A DNA stretch of 64,000 bases from Azolla caroliniana. Its lineage: Eukaryota > Polypodiophyta. How positions within the stretch are numbered: position 1 is the stretch's first letter; every line of letters starts with the position of its first letter. Below are positions 48,876 through 60,700 of the stretch, piece by piece. The position numbers and the translations under genes were made by a program. Location: positions 15,500,001 to 15,564,000 of the forward strand of contig JBHGNT010000016.1 of assembly GCA_043228905.1 (NCBI GenBank). The letters run 5' to 3'. The notes under the pieces are model-generated. The model was not told the DNA's origin, searched no databases, and was given only the letters and a program-made list of their open reading frames with translations.

Positions 48876-49835
48876 CTAGTTCAAACTTTGTTTCTGAAGA
48901 TCCAATTTTGTTCTGTCTAGATTCAGAATCCCTCCAATTTGACTCTTCGCTATCAGTGTCATATTCCCCTTCTCTGTCCGCGTGAACCGTCTCCTCGGTT
49001 CCTTGCGCGGGGAGAGCACAGCAGAGTCTCCACTACTCGCTAGTTCTTCATCCGACTGGTCATTCCGACTCAGCCACTCATTTGACCCACTTAGCCGGAA
49101 TGAGATCGGACTCTCATCGAGAGTACCGAATTCTTCATCTTTTACCTGAACCTCTCCGGGTTCACTAGCCTCATCCTCCGGAATCAGGTCTTCATTAGGA
49201 GTTGGAGTCGGTAGAGAGTACCATGATGCCAACTCATCAAACTCGACATCTTGACTTACTAGGACCTGTTTAGTTCGGGGTTTATAACACTTATACCCCT
49301 TTTGTTCATGCGAGTAGCCGACTAGTATGTACTTCTCCGACTTCAGATCCAGCTTCCTCCGCTTCTCATCCGGTACATGCACATATGCTATGCTACCGAA
49401 TATCCAAAGGTGTCTAAAATTCGGCTTCCGCCCGAAATATAGCTCATGTGCGGACACCTTGTCTCCGATCTGGTTTTGGATGTAGACGGCCGTTCGGACC
49501 ACCTCAACCCAGTAGAATTTGGGCATGCTCTTCATCTCCAACATTGCCCTTGCCGTGTCGATAATCAACCGGTTCTTTCTCTCAGCCACACCATTTTGTT
49601 CCGCGGTGTATAGGCAGTTGAATTCTCTCCGAACCTTTTTGCTACAGATAACTATTGAATTGGCCAGAAAGGTATTCTTTTCCGCCATCCGACTGCAGGC
49701 ACTTGATCTTTCTTTCTGTTTCCCTCTCGACGAGGCTTTGTAGATTCCAGAAACAGTCGAAGACTTCACTTTTCCTCTCAATGTGGTCGATCCATGTGTG
49801 CCGGTTGTAGTTGTCAATGAAGGAGATGAAATACC
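48876..49835 (-). pseudogene. Copia-B integrase and acidic linker
   Basis: Open block 48876-49817 (313 codons) whose first ~60 residues are out of frame. From about 49640 it reads TAEQNGVAERKNRLIIDTAR (catalytic Glu), KFYWVEVVRTAVYIQNQIGD, HELYFGRKPNFRHLWIFGSI, EKYILVGYSHEQKGYKCYKP, then an acidic linker with NDQSDEELASSGDSAV. The upstream integrase core is shifted and ends at 49835. Confidence 0.82.
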
Positions 49836-50417
49836 TATTTGGAATTTAGGTCCCCTCTGGATGGGATCCGAATGAGAACCATACGAGCCAGGTGAAACCC
49901 AAAAACCGGATCGAGGGAATCCGGATGGATATGGTGCAAACCAAATCCAAGGATATATTTGTAAATATGTTAGAGTAAGCCCATTGAGGCTATATTTGTA
50001 AATAGGCCTAAAGTCATATGAGTATAAATATGACTTAGGGAAACCACATAGCGTATGAGAAGGTGGTTATCATTCTTGTAAGTGTGTGTAACCAAGACAA
50101 AGAGAGAGACAGAGAGAGAGAGAGTGAGTGATACGCTATTGTATCTGCTCATTGGCGAAGGGAGATCTCAAGGTCGTTGCCTCTAAGACCTTCATTCTTG
50201 TAACCTCTCTCAGTTCTTCATATAGTGATAGTTAGGAGTCTATGGGCTCCCGTGGTTTTTCCCTATTAGGGTTTTCCACGTAAAACACACTGTGTACTCT
50301 TTATTGTTGTCTGTGTACGTGCATTCTTCTCCTTCTTCCATTTTCTGTGTTTGATTCTCCATAGAGTGCTTGAAGACTCGGTTGTAGCCGAGCAATATTC
50401 CGTGCAATTTCCCATCA
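49836..50417 (+). repeat. 5' LTR of Copia-D2 (LTR-D reference copy)
   Basis: 582 bp, TATTTGGAATTTAGGTCCCC start (TG changed to TA) and CCATCA end. Contains GAGTATAAATATGAC (TATA), a (GA)n tract at 50098-50126 and GGGTTTTCCACG. It shares its course with the pieces at 1-100, 1040-1395 and 6582-7095 on the other strand. Confidence 0.75.
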
Positions 50418-50420
50418 ATC

Positions 50421-50432
50421 TAGTATCAGAGC
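50421..50432 (+). other. Primer-binding site of Copia-D2
   Basis: TAGTATCAGAGC, one base off the iMet type. Confidence 0.8.
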
Positions 50433-50442
50433 TAACAAGCAA

Positions 50443-50494
50443 ATGGAAGAATCGTTCGACGGCATGTTCAAGCTCACCAGCCCCAACTACTCAG
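50443..50494 (+). pseudogene. Copia-D2 gag start
   Basis: MEESFDGMFKLTSPNYS, the typical first residues of a Copia gag, cut by the Copia-E LTR. Confidence 0.7.
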
Positions 50495-50784
50495 TGTTGG
50501 CATAAAAGGCCGACTCCTTCCACCTTGTATCCGTTTGAGTGTGAACTCGACAATAAGTTAGGCCTTAGTATATAAGTGAATACCTAACATTGTAATGGAT
50601 GACGACGAAAGACGATTGTAATCTCTGAGAGAGAAAACGCGTTGTAATAAGAAGCTTTCCATTAAAGCTCGTATCTATGTAAGTCTCAATCTGCCCTTTC
50701 TACTTTCTGTTTACGTTGTTTGTTGTTCATAGCCAAACAATCCAAACACACACTTCTGCATAACTGTCGACTCATTCACTAACA
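50495..50784 (+). repeat. 5' LTR of Copia-E
   Basis: 290 bp, TGTTGGCATAAAAGG...CTAACA. TATATAAG at about 50568. Same family as Copia-A1. Confidence 0.82.
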
Positions 50785-50786
50785 AG

Positions 50787-50798
50787 TGGTATCAGAGC
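50787..50798 (+). other. Primer-binding site of Copia-E
   Basis: TGGTATCAGAGC, two bases after the LTR. Confidence 0.9.
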
Positions 50799-50886
50799 TA
50801 TGTTCTGCTATGCGGCGGCAACAGATAACAAAAGAAGAAGCTGAAAGAAAAGACCAGGTCAAAAACATCAAATCCACAGAAAGAAT

Positions 50887-51760
50887 ATGGCTTCAACATC
50901 CAGAATGGGAGTTGAAATTAGAAAGTTCGATGGCAAAAACTTTGCCTTGTGGAAAGAGATGATGCAAGATGTGTTGATTATCCGAAGACAACCAAAGCCA
51001 TTCAGCATAAGGAAAAGCCTGCTTCGATGACAACAGAAGAGTGGAGATCAATGGATGAAATAGCACGCTCTACCATCTAAATGCATCTGGCTAAAAACGT
51101 CTATTTCAGCATGGCAAAAGAGACGACATTGTTCTCATTGTGGGAGAAATTATAGGCCGTATATGAGAAGAAGTCCTCATCTTTAAAACTGATATTGATC
51201 AAACAATTGTTCAACATGAAGATGAAAGAGACTGATCCGGCAACCTCCCACATCAACACCTTCAACCAGGTGCTGTCAGAGCTCTCGTCTAAGGGATCAA
51301 CTTCGAAGAAGAAGTGAAAGTCCTTGCCCTCCTATCGAGCTTGCCGGCGAGTTGGGAGGTATTCTGTACGACATACGCCAATAGACAACCGATCCTGAAT
51401 TTGGACGAAACAACCGATCAAGTCCTCACAGAGGACATCAGGCAAAAATCGGTGGAACTAACCATCGATGAGTCAGCAGAAGCCCATCACTCGACCGAGT
51501 CGTTCGACCGACAGAGTCGAATGAAAGAACAAGTCGACAGAATCGGTCGACGCTACAGCTGATCGAAAACAAGGGGTGACCGACAATGGTCGAAGTCGAG
51601 AACGGGCCGAACAAGTGAGTACTGACACACTACAAGAAAGCTGGCCGCAACGTTTCTGACTGCTGGTCAATAAAAAGAAAAGAGAGTGGTCGGCGATCCG
51701 AGCGAAATCGGGGATGTTCCGACTCGGACCACTCTCTAGTCGACAACCAGATCAATGTTG
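50887..51760 (+). pseudogene. Copia-E gag
   Basis: ATG at 50887: MASTSRMGVEIRKFDGKNFA, LWKEMMQDVLIIRRQ, then frame breaks near 51000 and 51160 (a TAG stands where Copia-A1 has CAA). It continues KLILIKQLFNMKMKETDPAT, and the open piece 51314-51562 has VLALLSSLPASWEVFCTTY, LTEDIRQKSVELTIDESAEA. A zinc knuckle, HYKKAGRNVSDCWSIKRKE, lies near 51630-51680. It is the capsid protein of the family also seen in Copia-A1. Confidence 0.82.
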
Positions 51761-53500
51761 CAGACACCCGATCCAGAGAAATCCTCTCTCTAGAGGACTC
51801 GATGATCGGAGAAGTCCTCTATAGTGCACAAGTTGCACACATGTGGCTACTAGACTTCGGTGCCACATTTCACGTGACCCCCAACGTCTAATAGTTTTCG
51901 AACTATTCAGTTGACGCCAGCGGCACAGTCCGACTGGGAAACGGGTAGGAGTGCAAGATAGTCAGAACATGGGAGGTTCCCATCAGATTGCCAAATGGCA
52001 ACACAATAACCCTACACCAAGTTTGGCACATACCCGATCTAAAGAGGAGTCTGGTCTCCATTGGAATGTTAGCCAAACATGGGTACAGAATGACTCTACA
52101 CGAGTTGACATGGATGATCATCCAAGGAAACCTAAAAATCGAGAGTGGGTACAAGTACAACAATCTATACCCATTGATGGCGATCAACCCTGAAGGGGCC
52201 GTGAACGTAGCCGAAAAGACCGACCCAAACTTATGGCATGGCCGACTCGGCCATATGTCTCAAGCCGGAATTGATCAACTGATGTCGGTTGGCTACCTCC
52301 CGAAACTCCAGGCAAAGACGAACTTCTACGAGCATTGTCGATATGGGAAACAGACCCAAAGTCTGCATTCTCTCCACTACGAGATGGTACGACAACCCCT
52401 GGAGCTCGTGCACACAGACATATGTGGGCCCATGCCAGAGCGATCACTAAGAGGCTCCCGGTACTTCATCACATTCATAGATGACTATACACGGAAAGTT
52501 TGGGCATACTCCATCAAGTCCAAAGATGAAGCGCTCAGGGTCTTCACTCGATGGATATCTAAAGTGGAGAACTGGTCGGGACACAGAGTGAAGTCACTCT
52601 AATCTGATAACGGAGGTGAGTACACCTCCAGAGCCTTCAAATAGTACTTTTCCGAAAAAGGGATCCGGCATCAAAAGACCGTTCCTTACACACCCATGCA
52701 GAATGGGGTGGCTGAACGGATCAACTAAACGATCTACGAGAGGATGACGGCAATGCTCCAGCAAGACGGACTGAAGCTGGAATTCTGGGCCAAGGCATTG
52801 CAGACGGCAGTGTACCTGATAAATCTAGCGTCGTCAAGAGCAATCAGGCTCGAAGTGCCACAGGCACTATGGTCTGGCAAATAGCCAACTTACGATTGGC
52901 TTCATATATTCGGATGCAAGGCCTACGCGTTCATCCCAAGGGAAAAAAGGACGAAGTTGGCACCCCATGCAACAAAGTGCATATTTCTCGGTTATGGAAC
53001 CGATGGGGACTTCGGCTACCGGCTATGGGACCTTGAGAACCGAAAATTGATCCAGAGTAGCAATGTGGTCTTCAATGAAGACTCTATCTTCTCTCAAAGG
53101 AACCAACAGAAAATAGTAAGCAAGAAGGTATCCTTTGAAGATGACAACGTCATCGTAGAAAGATCGACCCACCGGGCCAAATTAGAGAGTCAACAGACAA
53201 TTGAACTCCAACCAGCCAACACCGAATCGGCCATAAGTCCCAACGTCGAAATTGAAGAAAAAGTCATCAAAGACAGAGCCAAATCGACGAAGGTCAATCA
53301 AGGCAGAGTCAACAAGGGACAAGTCAGAAAAGAGTCGACAACAACCACAGGGGAGAACAACCAGACACCGCCGAAATCCCAAACCAGGGGCGGAATACCG
53401 AACAAGACTCCTGACTCAACTAGTTCAACAAATGCCAATCGTTAAAAGGAACTAATCGAAGAATCTGAACCAAATAATACGGCACCCAAGAGATCTGGAC
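51761..53500 (+). pseudogene. Copia-E protease and integrase
   Basis: Protease MIGEVLYSAQVAHMWLLDFG with D-F-G. Block 51988-52602: MPNGNTITLHQVWHIPDLKR, zinc part LWHGRLGHMSQAGIDQLMSV and CRYGKQTQSLH, core LVHTDICGPMPERSLRGSRY and FITFIDDYTRKVWAYSIKSK. TAA at 52600-52602 cuts the frame just before SDNGGEY (second Asp); VAERIN with a TAA follows at 52710. The C-terminal block 52957-53445 reads KCIFLGYGTDGDFGYRLWDL and an acidic linker. Confidence 0.82.
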
Positions 53501-54526
53501 GAGCTCGAAGGCAAACAGAATTTTATCAACCGGGCCTTGACTACGTCAACTACACGGATGCAGGCAAACCACACACGTATGACGAAGCTATGGCCGCACC
53601 GGATGCCGAAACATGGCTACAAGCCATGAAATCCGAAATGGACTCGATTCATCATAATCAGACATGGGAGCTGGTCAAACTACCAGTAGGACGAAAGCCG
53701 CTACCTTGCAAGTGGGTATTCCGATACAAATATGTATCTGATTTAGAGAAACCCAAGTATAAAGCTCGACTTGTCGCGAAAGGGTTCAAACAAGAAGATG
53801 GGGTTGACTACGACAAGATATTTTCACCAGTAGTCAAGATGACCACCCTCTGACTCCTACTAGGAGTTGTGGCGACAAAGGACCTAGAGCTAGAGTAGAT
53901 GGATGTAAAGAAGGCATTCCTACACGGAGATCTGGAAGAAGACATATACATGTCTCAATCGGCAGGCTTCACAGTGACGGGGGAGGACAATCACCTCGTA
54001 TGCAGACTAAAGAAAAGTCTATATGTCCTCAAACAAGCGCCGAGAATGCGGTACCAAAAGTTCGACTCCTACATACGGCAGCTTGGATACAACAGATCAA
54101 ACTCCGACCCATGCATGTATGTTCGGCAACTGGCCGACGAGTCAAGGATCTATCTGATCCTATATGTCAACGACATGTTGATTGCAGGAAGCAATCAGGC
54201 AGAGATCAGTAAGCTGAAGCGGAGCCTTCATGCAAAATTCGCGACGAAGGAACTAGGACAAGCCCGACACATACTAGGCATGAGGATAGAGCGAAATTGG
54301 ACAACCAGGACTCTCCGACTCTCCCAGTCCGATTACATCCGCAAAGTGTTGAAGCGCTTCAACATGGAGAATGTGAAGCCCGCACTGACACCGCTTCCGA
54401 CGTTGATCAGACTATCAGATAGAGACTCTCCTGCAACAGACAAGGAGAGAGAGCTTAATGGAAAGATACCCTATGCATCGCTAGTAGGAAGTATAATGTA
54501 CACATCGGCAGTAGGAAGTATCATGC
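53501..54526 (+). pseudogene. Copia-E reverse transcriptase
   Basis: Block 53590-53853: [56 protein letters not shown] then TGA. Block 53899-54540: [60 protein letters not shown]. Here the catalytic Y-V-D-D reads Y-V-N-D, an inactivating change. [16 protein letters not shown] and [20 protein letters not shown] follow. RNase H is missing: the sequence runs into a duplication and then Copia-F. Confidence 0.85.
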
Positions 54527-54650
54527 GAAGCCTGCACTGACACCGCTTCTGACGTCGATCAGACTATCGGATAGAGACTCTCCTGCAACAGACAAGGAGA
54601 GAGAGCTTAATGGAAAGATACCCTATGCATCGGCAGTAGGAACCTGATAT
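54375..54650. repeat. Tandem duplication, unit 152 bp, at the end of Copia-E RT
   Basis: GAAGCCCGCACTGACACCGC at 54375 and GAAGCCTGCACTGACACCGC at 54527, followed by the same GATCAGACTATC...ATACCCTATGCATCG text. Few differences, so recent relative to the host element. Confidence 0.88.
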
Positions 54651-55552
54651 CAGCAGGTCGGCTAGATGATGAAGGCTACACAGGTAGCATCCAGAACAGA
54701 GTCATGAAATTCAGCAAAGGAAGCCTGATTGTGGCTCCAATCCGGAGCATGCTGGCACATGCAAAGCAACCCAAGACGTTTTGGGCTGACGCGCTGATGA
54801 CGGCGATGTATATGATAAACAGATCACCCTCAGCACCCTTGGATGGAGACACACCACAGAGAGTATGGACCGGTAAAGACATGTCTTACCGGCATCTAAA
54901 GGTGTTTGGGTGTCTCGCATATGTGTGTGTTGCAAAGGACAAGAGAGCAAAGATGGATCTGAAGTCTAGGCCATGCATATTCCTTGGATACGGCAATGAT
55001 GAGTTCGGTTACCGAGTGTGGGATCTGGTCGACAAGAAGGTATTCCAAAGTCGGGACATTATCTTCATGGAGGATAAGACTATTGTCGATTGGGAGTCGG
55101 AGAAAAAGATAACGGATTCCGGGTTTACAGGCAAAGATCAACTGAAGGAGTTGAGGACCCATCCGGTCGGAAGCCAAATGACACTCGAAGAACCGGCTGG
55201 ATTCGGAGCCGAAACCGAACCGACCGAAGAAGAAGAGGACGAAGCTGAAACTAGAACCGGACAAGACCCCGAAATGGATTCTGATGAGGAACAGATGGAA
55301 GAACCGGTTGCCGAAAGCCAAGGACGAATGTATCCGCTAAGGGAGAGAAAAACCCCCTTGAGATTTACGGATCCAGAGCACGTACTGTTGACTGATGGGG
55401 GGGAGCCAGAAGGCTTCGAAGAAGCAAAGAAAGACACCCACAGCCGCAAGTGGTTAAGTGCCATGCAGGATGAAATGGATTCCATGCATGAGAACCACAC
55501 ATATGAACTGATCGAGCTGCCGAAAGGACAGAGGGCACTCCGGAACAAGTAG
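54651..55552 (+). pseudogene. Copia-F pre-integrase fused to integrase C-terminus
   Basis: Starts ISAGRLDDEGYTGSIQNRVM and KFSKGSLIVA (protease/pre-integrase linker) and jumps straight to PIRSMLAHAKQPKTFWADAL, the end of the integrase core, so about 250 residues with the zinc site and catalytic Asps are deleted. Then MINRSPSAPLDGDTPQRVW, HLKVFGCLAYVCVAKDKRAK, SRPCIFLGYGNDEFGYRVWD, an acidic linker, and the RT start WLSAMQDEMDSMHENHTYEL. Stop at 55550-55552. Confidence 0.82.
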
Positions 55553-56908
55553 GTGTACAAACTGAAACCGGGAGACGCTGGAAATCCACCGAGGTACAAT
55601 GCCCAAATCGTGGTCAAGGGTTTCTAGCAGAAGAAAGGAGAGGATTTCGACGAGATATTTGCCCCGGTAGTTAACATGACTTCCATCCAGACGATGTTGA
55701 GCATAGTTGCAAGCATGGACCTCAAGGTAGAGCAACTAGATGTCAAAACGGCATTCCTCCATGGTGACCTTGAAGAAGAAATCTACATGCAGCAACCGGA
55801 AGGATTTCTGGAGAGAGCGAAGGAGCACCTAGTTTTCCGGTTGAAGAAGAGACTTTACAGTTTGAAGCAAGCTCCTCGGCAATGGTACCGGAAATTCGAC
55901 TCCTTCATGACGGATCAAGGGTACCATAAGATGCAAACCAATGATTGTGTGTTTGTGAAGAAATTTGACAGAGGATATTTCTTGATATTGCTCCTGTACG
56001 TGGACGACATGTTGATCGTCGGACGAGACCAAGTCAAGATACAAATGTTGAAGAAGGCCCTAAACCGGACCTTCTCAATGAAAGAATTGGGTCCGGCAAG
56101 ACATATTTTGGGGATACACATCATCCGGGACCGGTCGAAGAAGTTGTTGTGGTTGTCACAGGAGAAGTACATGACAAAGGTGCTTCAACGGTTCAACATG
56201 TCGGAGGAAAAACTGGTCGGATCTACCCTTCCGGAAAATTACAAGCTATCCGGAAAACAAAGCCCGAAGACGAACGCAGAGAAGATGGATATGATGAAGG
56301 TACCGTATGCCTCTGCTGTCAGAAGTCTAATGTATGCAATGGTGTGCACCCGGCCGGATATCGGATATGCAGTCAGAGTGGTGAGTCAGTTCATGAGCAA
56401 TCCCGGAAAAGAGCATTGGAACACGGCCAAGTGGATACTCCGGTATTTGAAAGGCACTTCGAGTATGTGCCTCTGATTCGGCGCTGGTAAACCCCAACTA
56501 GACGGATTCATGGATTTGGATATGTCGGCTAATGCAGATACCAGCCAGTCTACATCCAGATATGTGATGACTTATGCAGGGGGAGCCGTATCGTGGCAGT
56601 CGAGGCTGCAAAAGTCCGTTGCACTATCAACAACGGAAGCAGAGTATATGGCAGTTGTGGAAGCCGGCAAGGAAGTAATCTGGATGAAGGACTTCATCAA
56701 AGAGCTAGGGATCCGACAGGAGGAATACATGCTCTCCACCTTGCAAAGAACGCAACGTACCACTCCAGGACAAAGCACATCCATCATAGGTATCATTGGC
56801 TCCAGGAGAAGATAGAAGATAAAGACTTCGTGTTGATGAAGATCCACACGGAGGAGAACGGATCGGACATGCTGACCAAGGTGATGACAGCCGACAAGTT
56901 GGACGCGT
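55553..56908 (+). pseudogene. Copia-F reverse transcriptase and RNase H
   Basis: Block 55676-56476: [80 protein letters not shown] (catalytic YVDD kept), MKELGPARHILGIHIIRDRS, VCTRPDIGYAVRVVSQFMSN. RNase H from 56510: LDMSANADTSQSTSRYVMTY, QKSVALSTTEAEYMAVVEAG, then IHTEENGSDMLTKVMTADKL to 56908, where GyF2 interrupts. Two TAGs upstream (55550, 55625) and frame changes near 56480 and 56740. Different family from Copia-E. Confidence 0.85.
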
Positions 56909-57693
56909 TGTCGAGATATTACGCAAGTGCGTGTGAAAACGAGGCGGGACCGCGGGGGTCTCGAACCAAAGAGCAAGCAAGGGAGGAGAAAGAGAGAGAA
57001 CCGGCTACGCAGGACCGGGGATACGCAGGGACACGGCCCTTCAGCACGGAGAACGCGACAGACACCGACACAGACAGATGCGAATGACTAAATGTGTATA
57101 TTAACAAAAATGGCTAGCACGACTACAACCCTCGATGGGGCGCAGGTGGGTTACAACCGAACAGGCCGGCGAACAGATGCCGATGCCTGTTCGCTTCGAC
57201 GCACAAAAGGGGGGAGCAGGTCGGAGGTGCTGCCGGAAGCACTCAGGCGTTCCTCGAAACAGCGCGAGCCTCCTCGGAAGCCTGCACAGAAAGCTATGGA
57301 GCTCAAGAAGGAAGGAAAACAGAGAGAGAAGCGTCCAGAAACGGTCCGACAGCACTTCGTCCTCTCTGCGCGAGATCCCTGCAACAGCTCTTTCCTGCTC
57401 CTTATATAGGCCGTTGAGCAGGCCTTCGTCTCAGCTTTATTCCCTGTCCCTTTTGACAGGGATCTCCTCCGATCTTCCCGCATCCGCGTAGTTACGCCGC
57501 CGACTCGTACAGTTCGCGCGCGTGACCGAAAAGACTGTTCGCGCGGTCTTTGTCTCCCCTCGTGTTAGGGCCCGTTCCTGCCGATTATCCTCCTAATTCG
57601 ATTCTATGTACAACTTGGAGCGTGCGCGTGTGAAGAACCGGTTCCTACGCCTCGGTGCGCCGATTCCGCTTAGGGACGGTTTTCTTCACGACA
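56909..57693 (-). repeat. 3' LTR of GyF2
   Basis: 785 bp, TGTCG...CGACA in minus. TATA box CCTATATAAG at 57401-57410. U3 is about 127 bp longer than in GyF1 and largely unrelated after its first part. Confidence 0.93.
57441..57462. repeat. Perfect 8-bp hairpin in GyF2 U3
   Basis: TCCCTGTC (57441-57448) and GACAGGGA (57455-57462), 6-nt loop, about 30 bp upstream of the TATA box in minus orientation. Same in the 5' LTR at 63947-63968. Confidence 0.7.
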
Positions 57694-57764
57694 TCCGCCC
57701 CCACCTAACCGCGCATCCTCCGGTATGCGCCAAGAGAGTTGGGACGGAGAAAACCGGCCCGTCT

Positions 57765-60700
57765 TCATTCCTCGCCCGTCGGTTCTTCCTCGTTTTCGGA
57801 TCGTTCGTCACTGCCGACCAGGAGAGCCGGGTCGGGCTCGTCGTCGTGTCGCTTCTTGAACGCTTTGATCCGCTTCCCTGCAACCGGTATCACCATTCTC
57901 GTGCCGTCGAGTTCCGCCAGGTGATATGTCCCGTTGTCATTGGCGCTCCGCACCACGTAAGGCCCAAACCACCTTCGTGCGAACTTCCGTGTAGCTCGGT
58001 GCTGGTTGTCGAGGCTGCTGTCGTAGACGAGCACCCAGTCACCTTCTTCGATCTTCTTCGGTCGGAGCCGGTGCGTTCGGTCGAACCTGGCTTTGTTCTT
58101 TGCCCTCGCCACCCGGAGCCTCTCCGCAGCCAGTTCCACGTCCTCCGGTCTCCGCTCGAGCTGGCGTATACGCGCGGCCAACAACTCCTCCCGGCTCATC
58201 TCGTTCCTCCAGTCGACCGTAGCCCACGAGGAGATCGTCCGTTCCATCGGCATGACCGGCTTCTGGCCGAACATGAGCTCCGTCGGCATGTACCCGGTTA
58301 CCGAACTGTGCGTGGTCCGGTCTGCCCACAAAGCATAAGGTAGCAGCCGCGGCCAGTTACCGACTTGGCCTCCGCATGCCCGAACCAACGCCTTGACTAT
58401 CGGCCCGTGTCCGCGCTCCACCTTCCCATTCGCCTCCGGATTGTACGCAGTGGTGAGCGAGAGCTTAACTCCGAGCCGGTCGAACAGCTCCGCGGCTTCT
58501 TCGGTGTCCAACTCCCCTCGATCAGCCACGATCTTCCCGACGCACCCGTACCGGCATATCACGTCCTCGATTAGGAACCGACATACGGCCGCGGTTGTTT
58601 TGTTCGGGAGGGCTCGTCCTTCCACCTGGTTCGTCAGATCCTCCCGTGCTAGGACCAGGTACCGCATCTGTCCTACCCCCATTGGCATCGTCACCAGATC
58701 TACCATCCATTTGAAGTGGATGGTCGGAGGGTACGTAGGGTGAAGCTCGTCCCGGTGTCGGACTATGGAGTGCGTCTGACAGCTCTCGCAAGTTGTCACG
58801 AACCGATGCACGTCCTGGTACTGCCCCGGCCACCAATACTTCCCCTTTAGTTTCTCAAACGTAGCCCATGTCCCACGGTGTCCAGCCCAAGGGCTGTCGT
58901 GGCAGGCCGCTAGCAGTTCCTCCTGATCTTCCTTCATTGCCACCACCCGGAGCGGGACGCCGTTCCTCTTCTTCGGGTGCTTCCACAAGTATCCATCCCG
59001 GAGAAAGAATCGGTAAGCTTTCTTCCGGATCCGGTTGGCCTCGTCTTTCGTCCATGACGCATCCGGCGCCATTGTTCTCAAGAACCCGCCGATCTGCAGC
59101 CACTCCCCGTCGTACTTGCTCGCGTCGAAGTCGTTAAGCGCCGGAGTGCTCGACCCGCCGGTTGTTACGTATGCTGCCTCGAAGAAGTCCACGCCGACCT
59201 CCTCGTCCTCCGAAACCATGGCGCCCTCGTCATCGAATCTCGCCCTTGAAAGCATGTCGGCCATGGCGTTGTCTTTCCCGGAAATGTGTCGTATTTCCGG
59301 GTCCAGGGACTTGATGTACGCTATCCACCTGAGCATTGCCAGGTCCGGCGTCGCGCATCCGGAAACCATGCCGAGAATCGGCATGCAATCCGTCTCTATG
59401 ATTACCTCTGTCCCGATCAGATAGTCCTTGTCGGCCTTCACCGCCGAAACGATACCCCAGAGTTCGCGTTTAACCTGGGCGTATCCTCGCTGCCGTTCGC
59501 TGAGGACCTTCGCGCCGAATCGGATTGGAAACCGATTGCCGTCCTCGTCTTCTTGGTTGACGACCCACCCGATTCCGGTCGGACTCGTGTCAACCGTTAT
59601 GTACACTGGGGTTCCCTTCCTGTAGACGGCCTTTCGGAGCGCCGGTGCTGCCGAAAGAGCCTCCTTCAGCTTCCGGACCGACTCCGCGTGCTTGTCTAGC
59701 CATTCGAATCTTCGCCCTTTCTTCAATAATCCGTACAGCGGCTCCGCGACGTGCGCGTAATGCGGGATCCATATGTGGTAGAAGGCGCATGCTCCCAAGA
59801 ATCTTCGTACTTCCGTGACCGAGCCGCAGTCAGGCTTCATCGCGGAGATGGCCTCTACCTTTGCCGGAGACGGTTTCCGGCCATATGGCCCACACAAATG
59901 TCCGACCACCATGATTTCCGACTGCCCGAAGGCAGACTTCTCCCCCGAGAAGGTGAGCCTCGCATCCTCTAGCCCTTGCAGCACCTTCTCGCAGTCGTCA
60001 ATGTGTGTCACCACGAATCGCCGGCATCCGTCCGGCCCGATCGTCTCGTCCTTCTCTTCTACCGGGCATCCCTTGATCGGGATGTCGTCTAGAAACGGCA
60101 TGGTGATGTCCGGGACGCAGTCCCTCAGCACCTTGTTCATTGCATTCACCATGTGGGCCACCGAGTTGGTCCCTCCTTGTGGCAGCGTACACATCCGCAC
60201 TAGGCCGAGGGGAGTTCGCATCGTCGTAATGTCTCTGCTCTCCACGGCTAGCTGGAACTGTTCGTACCCTGAGTATAGATCACCGACCGAGTAAATCGAC
60301 CTTCCGGCGAAGGCCTCCGCGAACTCGTCTACGGTCGGTCCGATCCCTGCGTTCCGAATGGTCACCCTATTGACCGGTTGCAGGTCCTGAATGAAGCGTA
60401 ATGACCCGTTTTTCTTTGGTACGGTAAACCATCGGTTTGAATACGGGGCGCTCGACGGCTCGAGAATGCCCATATCAACTTTCTGCTTCAACAGCTCCAT
60501 CAACTTCAGGATGTGAGCTCTCGGAACCGGAATTGGCTTGAGATTCCACGGTACATGCGGCACCGTGAATATCACCATTGGCTCTACGATCGTCGGGTCT
60601 ACGCACCCGATTTCCTCCGGTGAGAATGCGAAGGCTTTCCCGTGCCTTCCGAGCATTCTCCGAAACCGGTCTTCCTCCACCGGCAGTAGGAACCCGCCCC

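Larger units (their letters stand above)
34781..49835 (-). mobile_element. Copia-B, split by G2 and Copia-C, 5' part missing
   Basis: Minus-strand Copia with full 3' LTR and pol in four pieces: 35233-36351, 42203-42574, 48225-48875 and 48876-49835. Insertions G2 and Copia-C each have perfect duplications in it. Sequence stops within integrase at 49835 where LTR-D2 begins; protease, gag and 5' LTR are absent. Without the insertions about 3.6 kb remain. Confidence 0.85.
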
